Positions 8,601-18,239 of a DNA stretch of 64,000 nt are shown in pieces; position 1 is the stretch's first letter; the number at the start of each line of letters is the position of its first letter. Under the pieces are notes generated by a model. It saw nothing but the letters and a program-made list of their open reading frames with translations, ran no database searches and was not told where the DNA came from. Origin of the DNA: Acanthopleura granulata. Its lineage: Eukaryota > Mollusca > Polyplacophora > Chitonida > Chitonidae. A program made the position numbers and the translations under genes. Location: assembly GCA_016165875.1 (NCBI GenBank), contig JABBOT010000013.1:14336014-14400013 (forward strand), written 5' to 3'.

Positions 8601-11154
8601 TTCTAGATTTTCACATGCATTTTTTCCATTTGAAACTATATGCAAGAGCCATGTGAACCACGTTGGAAAGAGACAGTCAAGTTGTTCTCACGGCTCTCAC
8701 CACAACACACCCGTCAGCCAGCATCCCGCGAATGGTCGTGGATTTCCCCCGGGCTCTGCCCTTTTTCCTCCCACCATAACGGTGGCCGCTGTCGTATGAA
8801 TAAAATATTCTTGAGTACGGCGTAAAACCAAAATCACATCAGTCAAATCACAGCACACCACAAGCATCACCACGCCACATCACCCAAATCAGAACACCGT
8901 ACCACTCACTTCACCACACCATGCAAATCACCATACCACCCACATCACCGCCCCACACCCACATCACCACACCACACAACCCAACGTCACCACACCACCA
9001 AAATCACCACACTACCCACATTACCACAGCACACCACCCCACCCACATCACCACCCCACACCACCACACCACCCACATCACCACACCACACCAACCACAA
9101 CAACACACCAGCCGACTCATATCACCACACCACCAACATCACCACACCACCACACCACCAACATCACCATATCAAACCACCCACAGCACCACACGATCAC
9201 ATCACACCACCCACAGCACCACACGATCACATCACACCACCCACAGCACCACACCATCACATCACACCACCCACAGCACCACACCATCACATCACACCAC
9301 CCACAGCACCACACCATCACATCACACCACCCACATCTTCACACAGACTTTGTGATTTCATGACCTCGTCTTCTTACATAAGTATGTTAACAGACATCTT
9401 TTATCGGTGACACTATTCGGATCACGGTTAGTCTTTTTTTTTACAGTTATCACACCATTGTATCACGGCTATATGTGGCCTGTCATAAGTTGTCACAATA
9501 TCGCATCACGGCTATGTGTGAGCAGGGCTTCATCATTTTTCATACTGTTGTCTCACGGGAATGTGAGTTCAGTCATTTGGTTATCACAGTGTCGCATCAC
9601 GGCTATGTTCGAGCAGTCATCATTTATCACACTGTATTACCGGGATGTGTGTTCAGTCATCAGTTATCATGCCGTTGTATCACGGCTGTTTATGGCCTGT
9701 CATCATTTGTCACATTGTCATATTACGGCTATGTTTTTTGCCAGTAATCAGGTATCACACAGTTGTACCATGGCTGTGGACAATGATAAATTATCACACT
9801 TTTGCAGTATTTTAGATAGATTTCATGTTAGACTCCAATCCCCGCAGAAAGGCACACGGCTGTTCTCCATCCAGAAATCTGCGCACGTGCCCTTCTATAA
9901 GCGAAATACTCTTGTGCGAAAAATACCAATTCAGTAAGTACGTAAACTGCCATCATCGTGAGGGAATACCTCGAATGCATATGATTCCCTACACTTATAA
10001 ATCGAGACCAGCGAAAATACTTACTCGAGAGAGATTCGACTCACAACTTAAGTTTCGGCTATCCATTCAATAATTATGTAATTGGTATGTATTTTGTTAA
10101 AATAATAAAAGGACGGATTCCTATGTATTGTCTGTATTAAGAATGTACGTATAGTGAGAAGTTTACATACCAGTAGGAGTTGTATGACAATTTTTGACGC
10201 TTGTTTTTCTTACAGAATGGTTCACCATCGAAAGGCCAGAGCTGGATAGTGCTCTATGTCGTGGCAGTCACGTGGACAGTCATCTTGGTCTGCATCACTC
10301 TGACAATGTACAAGTCTGAAGAGTGCCAGTCAAAATGGGAGCACATCCGGTCCGGCCTGACGGGCGCCGTTGCTAATGTACAGATGCTAAAACAGCAAAA
10401 TGAGGAATTGCGATCCTTACTCATAGAACTCAGGTATATGTTGGAAAATATAACAGTTAATTTTGACAAGGGCCCAGATGTTACTGTTGTCTTAAAGTAA
10501 TTAAATTAAAAGCCGTTCTGTGCCTTCCTTGAATAAAGTGAAGATCTAACACTGAAAACCGAAATCATGCTGAAATATGGAGATATAGTATTGACCAGTG
10601 AGACAATACGTGAGAAAAGGAATTCTGAATGGCAAATTATTTTGGCGAAGCCATCGATAAGGGCAACATATAAGGCGATACGTAGAAGCTACGTTCCCTT
10701 TTGGCAATTATTTCCTTCTGCACACTAACTTCTGGTGTTCCTTTCGTGGCATTTGTGGCATAAAGCCTTTGTAGAAACACCCAAAAACTCGATGCAACTT
10801 CGTCTCTTTGCGTGGAGTTTTTACATGTTAAAGCTCCACTTGAAACTCAGTGTCGCGTTTTAAAGGCCGACGTCGAGTTTTTGGGTTGATACAAGTGGTA
10901 TCGATCATCATCATGACCCACACGAAATTTATTGATTTACAACTATTATTCATATTTCTGTGGTTTCTTCGCTCTGCAACCAGTTATATTTGAAATTCTT
11001 TTCTTCACAGCCGATTACAGTTAGTAGATAGGAAAAACAGATTAAAGAACAGCGATCAAGCAGACCTCCTTCAAACTCTGATACTGGAGATAGCACCTAC
11101 AGAATCATCAGAAAGAAAAGACGCCCCACTTGATTTTCTGGGATTAAAGTTAAG
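5651..11154 (+). CDS. gene A: type II membrane protein with coiled-coil stem, FUT8-N-terminus-like (exons only; 3' end uncertain)
   Basis: Three exons are read by eye: 5651-5683 (11 codons, ends CAG then GTAGGT), 10216-10433 (after TTTTTCTTACAG, ends AG then GTATATG) and 11011-11154 (after CTTTTCTTCACAG, ends AG then GTAATG). Phases join correctly (0, then 2). The product has a short N-terminal tail with lysines, a membrane span of about 23 residues encoded near 10246-10314, and a coiled-coil stem containing LKQQNEELRSLL. That layout and the LKQQNE(E/D)LR motif resemble the N-terminus of FUT8, the Golgi enzyme that adds core fucose to N-glycans, but the coiled coil is a weak family signature. 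No fucosyltransferase catalytic domain was found downstream. If the last donor is not used, TAA follows at once (11156-11158), giving a 132-residue protein. The first intron is about 4.5 kb and holds SINEs and minisatellites. Its paralogue is gene B in opposite orientation. Confidence 0.6.
5745..6100. repeat. minisatellite split by a SINE
   Basis: Diverged units built from TATGTGGCACACA(A/T)GC and GTACATAGTGTTGTTATGTG run from about 5745 to 5815 and resume at about 5930 to 6100. A family A SINE piece occupies the gap. It lies in intron 1 of gene A. The overlapping ORFs on both strands come from the repeat. Confidence 0.6.
5815..5915 (-). repeat. SINE family A, diverged fragment inside a minisatellite
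   Basis: TTTATTTATTTGATT is followed by a diverged 3' domain (ACTCAGCAATATTTCAGTTA, GCGACGGTGGCCAGGAATATGG). The head is lost. Confidence 0.65.
6101..7204 (+). other. intron 1 of gene A, no exon or repeat recognised
   Basis: I see no splice-bounded frame. The CACCTGT/ACAGGT words near 6480-6575 and 6620 resemble those in the A/B leader block but do not align with it over any length. Confidence 0.4.
7205..7335 (-). repeat. SINE family A, strongly diverged
   Basis: The remnants CATTTATTTGAATG, AACGACGTACTCAA, ACGACGGCGAGCAGTCTTATGG and GGAGGAAAACC keep the family A order. The remainder is unrecognisable. Confidence 0.55.
7903..8163 (+). repeat. SINE family A, near full length
   Basis: It has a tRNA-like head (GCCTCCGTGACCGAGATGGTTAGCG) with the A-box region, then GCTGTGAGTT, the central CTGCGGATGGTCGTAGGTTTC word, the 3' domain GTCGTCGTATAAGTGAAAT and a long AAATA/AAGTA tail. 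It lies in intron 1 of gene A. Confidence 0.88.
8700..8835 (+). repeat. SINE family A, 5'-truncated
   Basis: It begins within the central domain (GCGAATGGTCGTGGATTTCC) and continues through CTCCCACCATAACGGTGGCC to TTGAGTACGGCGTAAAAC. The ORF at 8640-8825 is the SINE read through. Confidence 0.8.
8836..9345. repeat. CA-rich minisatellite ending in a regular 30-bp array
   Basis: The tract is built from CACCACACC and CACATCACCA words. From about 9175 to 9335 it becomes a regular array of about 5.5 copies of a 30-bp unit (CACCACCCACAGCACCACAC plus a variable GATCACATCA/CATCACATCA part). Because 30 is divisible by 3 the array stays open on both strands, giving a His/Thr/Ser-rich ORF at 8921-9355 and a Cys/Trp-rich ORF opposite. 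Neither has any other sign of being a gene. Confidence 0.9.
9418..9785. repeat. minisatellite, about 44-bp unit
   Basis: Seven to eight diverged units recur every 41-47 bp, each with CACGGCTATGTGTG, CAGTCATCA and TTATCACA words (CACGG at 9464, 9507, 9554, 9598 and 9681). It lies in intron 1 of gene A, right after the CA-rich array. Confidence 0.8.
10434..10500 (+). CDS. possible alternative 3' end of gene A (exon 2 read-through)
   Basis: If the exon 2 donor at 10434 is skipped, the frame stays open for 21 codons to TAA at 10498-10500, including a potential N-glycosylation site (ENITV). This would give a 105-residue short form. An ATTAAA (10505-10510) and an AATAAA (10532-10537) follow within 40 bp, consistent with intronic polyadenylation. 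Gene B lacks this option, because its read-through hits TAA immediately. Inference only; no transcript evidence. Confidence 0.3.
10532..10537 (+). terminator. AATAAA polyadenylation signal candidate
   Basis: A canonical AATAAA lies 32 bp after the in-frame stop of the exon 2 read-through form of gene A. The hexamer is common by chance in AT-rich DNA. Confidence 0.3.
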
Positions 11155-11159
11155 GTAAT

Positions 11160-11875
11160 GTTTCTTTAGGCCTAAAGGTTGCGAAAACAATTTTCAAATA
11201 CGCTACATAGTCGGGATTGGATATTGGGAAAAATACTGACAAGGCTGAAACCAAATACATGCAAACCATGTCCAAGCAAAATTCCAGATGAAACCTTGAA
11301 AAATGATTCAGCCTCGAGTCGTTTTAACATGTACACAAATGTGCTGTGTAGTTTGGGAATTCTGGCAAATTTATGACAGCAGACGCTTTTCTGGTGTTGT
11401 TTCTTTCTTTTGGAAATTCTGGCAGAACAACGTGTATGTCATGTATTTGGGAAATGTGTATCCCTTATTACTCGTGCTGAAATTCAGATCTAGACACTTG
11501 CCAAGTCTGTTACAACTTTGCACGTGGAGGAATCCACAGGTGTCACGGGAGAAGCAGCTTAATAACGGCACACAACTGTGTAACAGTTGCCGACAACTCT
11601 CTAGCTTATTTAATGCTTATGTGTCACGGTCTCTTTCAATGACCTGTGGTCAGAGTATAAGATTCTTTACGCATGCAAAATAATGTAACAAGCGAACGGT
11701 ATAACGGCTTCTGATTTCCTTTTTGTAAAAGGTAAACCCCGAGTTGATGCAAGAGTAAACCGCTTTAAACTATTATCTACACCGGGGCGTGCGAAGGGCT
11801 CAGTGAAGGTACATTTTCTGCCCCATTTAAGGCGCGTTAGTCGAGATAGGGCAGCTTGGGAGCTATCTGCGACTT
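11160..11875. other. no further exon of gene A recognised
   Basis: Past the last gene A exon I see only short overlapping frames. No fucosyltransferase motif is visible in any frame I could follow. Confidence 0.35.
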
Positions 11876-12560
11876 TTCGACACACCTCCAACAGCAAACA
11901 GGTGGATTATTGGTGACTCCGACATCTGCTATTGAGCAAATAGGTGGGTTATCGGTGACTTCACGATTCACTTGTCAGTCTGCCAACAGGTGGATGGATT
12001 ACCGATGACTTTCTAACTGACCTTAATCAGCAAACAGGTGGATTATGGGTGACTTTTTGGCTCACCTCAGTCAGCAACAAGTGGATTATCTTTGACTTCC
12101 GGACCCACCTTAATCAGCAACAGGTGGGTTATCGGTGACTTTCCAATTCACCTGTCAGTCAGCAAACAGGTGGATGGATTATCGGTGACTTTCTGACTAA
12201 CCTCAATCAGCAAACAGGTGGACTATCGATGACTTTCTGACTGATCTCAGACAGAAACAGGTTAATCATCTGTGACTTTCTGACTCACATTAGTCAGCAA
12301 ACAAGTGGATTATCAGTGGCTTTCTGACTCACATTAGTCAGCAAACAAGTGGATTATCAGTGGCTTTCCGATTCACCCGTCAGTCAGCAAACAAGTGGAT
12401 TATCGGTGACTTCCCGATTCACTTGTCAGTCTGCAAACAAGTGGATTATCAGTGGCTTTCCTATTCACCCGTCAGTCAGCAAACAAGTGGATTATCGATG
12501 ACTTTGCCATGCATCTCAGTCAGCAAACGGGTGGATTATTGGTGACGTTCCGGTTTCATT
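11876..12560. repeat. minisatellite, about 44-bp unit, about 15 copies
   Basis: Head-to-tail units follow the pattern GTCAGCAAACA(A/G)GTGG, then ATTATCGGTGACTTTC, then TGACTCACCTCA. Degenerate remnants continue to about 12720. This is the largest array in the window and lies between the convergent genes A and B. The ORF at 12360-12545 is read-through of it. Confidence 0.92.
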
Positions 12561-12720
12561 CTTTGCAAAGAAACGGATTGTCTGAGTGATGTTTGAAGTA
12601 AACTGAGTTAGCATAAGATGGGTTAAAGAAGACGTCTCCACCATTTTAACGAACAAATGGATCATGGGTGATTTTCAGCGTCACTTTGTTCAGCAAGCTT
12701 GCCTATTATGGATGACGTTC

Positions 12721-13590
12721 AGACTCCACTTACCTGTAATTGAATACTAAATGTGGATAGTATATCGAGTGCCGACGACAGATGGAGTACGGTCCACGTA
12801 CTTACTAAACTCTTTCAGCAAATGTCTGGAGGTGTTGAGGTGGACACTCCACTGTGTTAGTCAGTAGACATGACAGATAGTGCATGGATATCTGACAGAG
12901 CCCTATTATCAAACAGTACTATTATGGATGACATTAGGGACTCTATCAACTCTATCAATCACCACAATCAAGATATCAGTTGACGTTGATTTCTAGCTTC
13001 CGTGTGCCTTATAGTGTTTCGGCCGACAAAGTAATGGTCCGGTAACAAAACTGAATATACAGGAGAAAGACGTGCATTTGAGAGGCATAATGCGAAAATA
13101 TAGACCAAAACTTAAACTGTTATAAATATCTTCTATAAATTGTCTAATAAATAATCAGCCTGCTCTGGCTGGACGGAGTATGAGGGTAAACTATATAAAG
13201 TCTGGGTGTATACATGCACAGTGTAATGTTGTATTTTGGAAGAGATAAAAGTAGTGTTTACAAAGTCAGATGGAGTGACTTCACAAAACTACCGTACAAA
13301 TGAATGACGTAGCTGCTGACTGAGTTACGATTATGTCGCCGACTCGCTTCGACTGTGTCAGGCTCTTGACCGATGAGGTCGCGTGTACGAATCCAGCTGA
13401 CGCTGTGTTGGCTGCCTCTTTAAAAACAAACCACCTTCAAACATTGTATGCATCATCTGAAAGGTCACTTCGTGCTAGTTCTAAATATGATTTTCTTTTG
13501 TTTTTTTTTTCAGTATTTTCTTCACAGATAAATTATTATAATTATTATAATTATAATTATTATTACTTATTACAAATTTTCTTCCTTCAA
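12721..13590. other. no gene seen
   Basis: Non-coding; an imperfect TTATAATTATTA microsatellite lies near 13535-13570. The ORF at 13333-13635 runs into that microsatellite and the adjoining MITE and is not credible as a gene. Confidence 0.45.
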
Positions 13591-13696
13591 AAGTTAGTCA
13601 TATGTCTGCCATCATTTAGGGTTAGTTGCACCTAAAACAAAAAAATATATGAATAATGGTCAGTCAGCGGTTGAGTACATTTTTGGGACACCCTGC
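13591..13696 (-). mobile_element. Tc1/mariner-type MITE, one end only
   Basis: Read in reverse it begins CAGGGTGTCCCAAAAA and matches the left part of the MITE at 49876-50080, including TTAGGGTTAGTTGCACCT on the plus strand (13615-13632). The other end is missing. The CAGGGTGTCCC terminus is typical of Tc1/mariner relatives. Confidence 0.7.
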
Positions 13697-13833
13697 ATAA
13701 TAAGGTATTTGTAGTATGCATGGTAAGCAAAGTATTCAAATCACAGATTATGCCATCAACCAGTAAAATAATGTCAAAGCAAACTGACCCAAACCATTTT
13801 CCTTAATAAAATTAGTCACCTATAGTCAACAAT

Positions 13834-14079
13834 GACTTCGGTGGCCTAGTGGTTAGAGCGTGGACCGCGAGACCGGGAGATACGGGATCAATTTCCGGGT
13901 TGTGTGATATCAGACAGCAAGTGCGAAAATGGTACTTGCTGCTGCTTGGCTTGGCGCTCGGCACTCAGAGGTTAGTACAAGGGAACAGGACTGGTCTGCC
14001 CGGAGTCAGTATAATGTGACTGGGTGGGGTGCCCTGTCTGGTAAAACCCAAGCATACGTACATCCATATACATGCTTAA
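13834..14079 (+). repeat. SINE family B (tRNA-derived)
   Basis: The head CGGTGGCCTAGTGGTTAGAG is a good A box and GGGATCAATTTCC a degenerate B box. It is followed by the family B body (TACTTGCTGCTGCTTGGC, GGAACAGGACTGGTC, CAGTATAATGTGACTG) and a short AAACCCAAGCATACGTACAT tail. It abuts a family A tail. Confidence 0.85.
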
Positions 14080-14195
14080 CCTTTTTCCCAGGGTTTCCTT
14101 CCATCATAATGCTGGCCGCCGTCTTATAAGTGAAATATTCTTGAGTACGGCGTGAAACACCAAATAAATAAATAAATAAATAAATGAATACATAA
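14080..14195 (+). repeat. SINE family A tail, joined to a family B head
   Basis: GGGTTTCCTTCCATCATAAT, GCTGGCCGCCGTCTTATAAG, TTGAGTACGGCGTGAAACAC and an (AAAT)n tail directly follow the family B copy. Confidence 0.82.
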
Positions 14196-14211
14196 ATAAA
14201 TACATCCTTTG

Positions 14212-14515
14212 GTGATCCCTGGCAGAGGCAGCAAACGGGCTATAGCACATCGTAACGACCCACGCAGATGTCTCTTATCACTGCGGTCACTGTGAGTCCA
14301 AGCCCATGCTTCTCATTCTGGCTTCCTCTCTAGTCGTAATGGAAAGGTCTGCAATCAATCTTCGGATGGTCTCCCAGCAAACTACGAAAGGTCGTGGGTT
14401 TCCCCAGAGCTCTACCCGGTTTCTTCTCTCCATAATGCTGGCCGCCGTCGTATAAGTAAAACTTTTCGAGTACAGCGTACAGTGTATGCCAATCAAATAA
14501 ACAAATAAATAAAAT
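14212..14515 (+). repeat. SINE family A, long copy
   Basis: A diverged head is followed by GCGGTCACTGTGAGTCCAAG (B-box region), TTCGGATGGTCTCCCAGCAA, a duplicated central stretch, the 3' domain and an AAATAAACAAATAA tail. Confidence 0.82.
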
Positions 14516-14524
14516 TCTTTAAAA

Positions 14525-14812
14525 GAGTTTAAAAATGATACTTGTTGCTTCCTCGTTAGGCACTAAGCACTGAGAGATTAGAATAAGGGAACAGGACTGG
14601 TGGGTCCGGTGTCAGTGTAATGTGACTGAGTAGGGTGTCAGGTCTGGTGTCTTCGGCATGACGTTCCATGTGACGGCAGAGCTAAGGCTGCATGGACTCG
14701 TTCTCCCACGGGACAGCATGAAATATATATACATTCCAAGGATTCTTCGTTGTTGTATAGCTGAAAAATAGTTGAGTACGACGTAAAACCCAAACATCCG
14801 TACATACATTTA
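14525..14812 (+). repeat. SINE family B, head missing
   Basis: It starts in the body (GATACTTGTTGCTTCCTCG) and runs through GGAACAGGACTGGTGGGTCC, TGTCTTCGGCATGACGTTCC and CTGCATGGACTCG to a 3' end with GTTGAGTACGACGTAAAACC. This intact 3' end shows the similarity between family B and family A tails. Confidence 0.82.
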
Positions 14813-14905
14813 TCTGACTGGAGTTTTTCGTCGTGCTCAAGAATATTTCACTAATACAGCGGCCAGCATTAGTGTAGGCGGAAACTGGACTCTGGGACGG
14901 GCAGA
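14813..14905 (-). repeat. SINE family A fragment
   Basis: CTGACTGGAGTTTTTCGTCG, CAAGAATATTTCACTAATAC and GCGGCCAGCATTAGTGTAGG keep the family A order. The head is lost. Confidence 0.7.
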
Positions 14906-15755
14906 GAGGAAACCTAGAGAATATGTCATGAAACGATGTGAACAACCTACAGCTGTCCTCGTACTTTCAAGAAATATCAACACTAACTGGAATATAGCTT
15001 AGCTTAACTTTTTTTCAGTAATATACAATCATGCATATTAAACACAAAGGCATGCCTGCTAGAGGCACACTTAACTGGGAATGTTAACTGGAATTAAACT
15101 AGAAATAAATTAAAAACTTTCTCAACAAACCTTTAATATTTTGATACAAATAATAAATTTTAATACATATATTCTTTTTTAAATACTGTGTATGACATCA
15201 ATTCGCACTCTCGTAAAATATTTCGTAAATAATTTCAAAGTGGAAAAAAATAAACATCGAAACATGGAAATCTGGTGTTAAGACTTTATATTATAAAGTG
15301 TGTAGGAATATGGGTTTGGTAGATTTTCCCAGTAATTATATGTCTGAGTCTGTTCCATATGGATGAAGTCATAGAACACACGGTAATGTTCCAATCTTTT
15401 GGCGTGTATAGCAGAGAGCATTATCAACCTACGCGAGTGTAGACAAATCTGATTTCGTGCATCCAACAGACATTACACTAAAGCACCTCTTATCACAACA
15501 GGTTAATAAGCCATTCAGGCAAAGAGCCCCGTTTGTTTGTTTGTTTGTTAAGGGTTTAAAATGTCTTTCAGGAATATGTTTTACCCTAATCGCTACATTG
15601 TTTCCTTGTACTAGGAAAGAAAAAGTGCAGGCATACGCATAGTGCCTACTTACGCATAGTGCCGACAAACGCATAGTGACATATCGCTTTAACGCCATGC
15701 CGAAGACATCAGGTACGACGTCTCGTGCCCCCGGTCACGTTATATACACTAACAC
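14906..15755. other. no gene seen; AT-rich
   Basis: Strongly AT-rich from 15000 to 15280. The ORFs around 15278-15698 overlap on both strands and lack splice context. A GCATAGTGCC(T/G)AC(T/A)(T/A)AC word is repeated two or three times near 15637-15675. Confidence 0.45.
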
Positions 15756-15756
15756 T

Positions 15757-16035
15757 GAGGGCCCTCAGTGGCCGAGGGCATTAGCTCGCTATTGCAGCGT
15801 AATAACACAGGTGCCTCTCACCAAAGCGACCTCTGTGAGTACAAGCCCAGCTCACGCAGGCTTCCTCTCAAGCCATAAGCTGGAAGGTTCGCCATGAAAT
15901 TACGGTTCGTCGTGGGTTTGCCCCGGGCTCTCCCCGGTTTCCTCCCACCATAATGCAGGCCGTTGTCGTATAAGTGAAATGTTCTTGAGTACGGCGTTAA
16001 ACACCAATCAAATAAATAAACAAATAAATAAATAT
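15757..16035 (+). repeat. SINE family A, full length
   Basis: Head GGCCCTCAGTGGCCGAGGGC, B-box region TGTGAGTACAAGCCCAGC, central CGTCGTGGGTTTGCCCCGGG, 3' domain GTCGTATAAGTGAAATGTTC and an (AAAT)n tail. Confidence 0.9.
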
Positions 16036-16309
16036 AGCGACATCGGGTCGACCGGTCAAAAACGACAGAAACTCTGCAAGCGGATGGCCAACTTTAACAT
16101 TGAGGTAGCGAGTTCAAAACCAGCTTAAAAACTGAATCTGCTCGCACACCCCTACAGCCCAGCCCGAGGACTTCACAAGTTGAGGACAAAATCGCTGGAG
16201 AGCAGAAATGTGTAATACGTTCTTACTAATTCCCATCATCAATGAAATGGTATCCTACACACCATTTGCTGCAGCTGAATTTAAGAGCATTTCACCAAAT
16301 TTGAGAATG

Positions 16310-16580
16310 TTACAGTGTGCCACGAGATGTGACAATACGCCACGAGATGTGACATCATATCCCTCCAAATATGACATAGCGCCACCAGATCTGAAAATAT
16401 ACTCCGCCAAATATGAGAATGCGCCACCAAATGGGTCAACATACCCCACCCAATATGGCAACACGCCACCAAATGTGACCATATACCACACCAAATGTGA
16501 CAATACCCCACCAAACACGACACCGAATGTCAAAATGTGCCGCCATACCTCACCATACGATAATAAACCACAAATGTGAC
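16310..16580. repeat. minisatellite, about 22-bp unit, open on both strands
   Basis: About ten diverged units of the type GCCACCAAATGTGACAATAT. They produce a Pro/Asn/Thr-rich frame on the plus strand and two long frames on the minus strand. None has other support as a gene. Confidence 0.8.
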
Positions 16581-16639
16581 AATATGCGCTGTAAAATGCG
16601 AATTTATGGCAATATGCCATCATATCAGACAGACCCCAC

Positions 16640-17480
16640 TTCAGCTAAGCCCTCCCCGCTTTATTAAGCGAGCTGATATTCCTTGCATTACAGTTGCGCA
16701 CACAATATTAAAAGAAATACCCATCGGCCAGTGCATGTTTTACTATTTTAAGTCTCAACTCAGCTGTGACATTCATATTAACACCTTGCCGTCGTCACTA
16801 GTGTTATCATCATCGCGTCAAGTGCATGCGCCATTCCACTTAGAAGATCAGCTCATTAGACAGACCTTGTTGTTGTTGCTGTTGTTCCGGATGGCGGTCT
16901 TCGTGCTCTTGATCATGGGATGCATTGTTGAAATGCGCATGCGTCGGAGTTTGCGCGCGCATATGGGTCATTTCCTCTTGTATCAAAACAACACACTTGA
17001 ATGAAGACGTCGTCCGTAATCCACTTGGTGTTTATAGAGTATGTCTGAATTTCATTTGCATTAGAGGTCCTTTTTTCATCCAGGTCAATAACACATTCAC
17101 AAATCCAGTGCGGCAAAGGAAAGTGTAGACCAATGGAGTCACCTGACGCTCAGATTTAGCTGTAAAACAAAACAGAGCGTAGATAAGAAAAATTATCAAG
17201 AAGAAATAAAAGAATCTCACCGAAATTTTATCTGTTTACATCGTGCATTTTTCATCGTCATACCTGGACATTTGTAATGTACAAGATTATCACCTTAATA
17301 TCAATCGCAGGAAATCCTTGGGCTCGTCGCTATCGTCTGATTCTTTTGGCTGTATCTTCAATAACAACTTTTCCGAGGAGTCGGCCTTATCACAACTTAT
17401 GGCTCTGTCCTTCAATTCGAGCAATTGCAATCGACTGCAAAGAAAGAAAAAAAAAATCCGCCCACAGCTGATGTATTAAA
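16640..17480. other. no gene seen
   Basis: Several short frames on both strands overlap here. None has paired splice sites or recognisable protein features. A TTGTTGTTGTTGCTGTTG microsatellite-like word lies near 16870. Confidence 0.4.
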
Positions 17481-17487
17481 CGGTCCA

Positions 17488-17765
17488 AAAATATTTATTT
17501 ATTTATTTATTTATTTACTTGATTGGTGTTTTACGCCGTGCTCAAGAATATTTCATTTATACGACGGCGGCCAACATTATGGTGGGAGGAAACCAAGCAG
17601 AGCCCGGGGAAAACCCACGACCGTTCACAAGATGCTGGCTGACAGAAGAGGAAGCCAGCATGAGCTGGATTTGAACTCATAGGGACCGCCTGGGGGGGGG
17701 GGGGGGCAGGCCTCCAGGTCATTGTGCCGCGCTAGCACGCTAGCCGACCGAGCCACGTGGTCCAC
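17488..17765 (-). repeat. SINE family A, full length
   Basis: A (TTTA)n run is followed by GATTGGTGTTTTACGCCGTG, CAAGAATATTTCATTTATAC, GGTGGGAGGAAACCAAGCAG and the tRNA-like head. A G14 run at 17692-17705 interrupts the head region. Confidence 0.9.
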
Positions 17766-17929
17766 GAGAGGCCCGTGGTCCAAAAATGGTATTATCTTAT
17801 ATTATTTTTGTAATATTACCGACCCTATGACAAACCAAAAGTCTTCCAATGTTCCTTTTGGTCACTTTCGTGCAATTTTCGACCCTAGAAATCCTGATTT
17901 GAGGATGAAGGAAGTTGTGCCCAGATGTA

Positions 17930-18237
17930 TGTTGTATGTATGTATGTATACTGTGTCTTACCGAGGTAGGCCGAGTCCATGCCGCCAAAGTGCTGCCACC
18001 AATGGAACATCATGCCAAAGACGCCAGACATGACACACCAGACATGACACCCTACCCATTCACATTATACTGACACCGGGCCGAGCAGTCCTGTTTCCTG
18101 TTCTTGCTCTGAGTGCTGAGCGTCAAGCAGGAACAAGTACCATTTTAAAATTCTTTTATGACCCAAAGCGGGATTGATGCCGGATCTCCCGACCTTGAGG
18201 AGAACGCTCTAACCACCAGGCCACCGAGGCAGTCGAA
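17930..18237 (-). repeat. SINE family B, near full length
   Basis: Read on the minus strand: GGTGGCCTGGTGGTTAGAGC (A box), GGCATCAATCCCGC (B-box region), CTGCTTGACGCTCAGCACTC body and ACAGTATACATACATACATA tail. Confidence 0.85.
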
Positions 18238-18239
18238 CA

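Noticed and set aside
8921..9355. 144-codon His/Thr/Ser-rich ORF
   Set aside because: It is read-through of the CA-rich minisatellite; the opposite strand is open too and there is no splice or start context.
12360..12545. 61-codon ORF
   Set aside because: Read-through of the 44-bp minisatellite.
8836..12720. Direct repeats considered as CRISPR arrays
   Set aside because: No unique spacers between constant repeats, diverged units, eukaryotic context.
13834..13905. tRNA-like sequence
   Set aside because: It is the head of a family B SINE, continuous with the SINE body, and the acceptor stem does not pair.
16080..16130. Possible tRNA-like head (AGGTAGCGAGTTCAAAACCAG)
   Set aside because: Only a B-box-like word; no A box and no SINE body follows.
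16208..16623. Long ORFs on both strands
   Set aside because: Produced by the 22-bp tandem repeat, which lacks stop codons.
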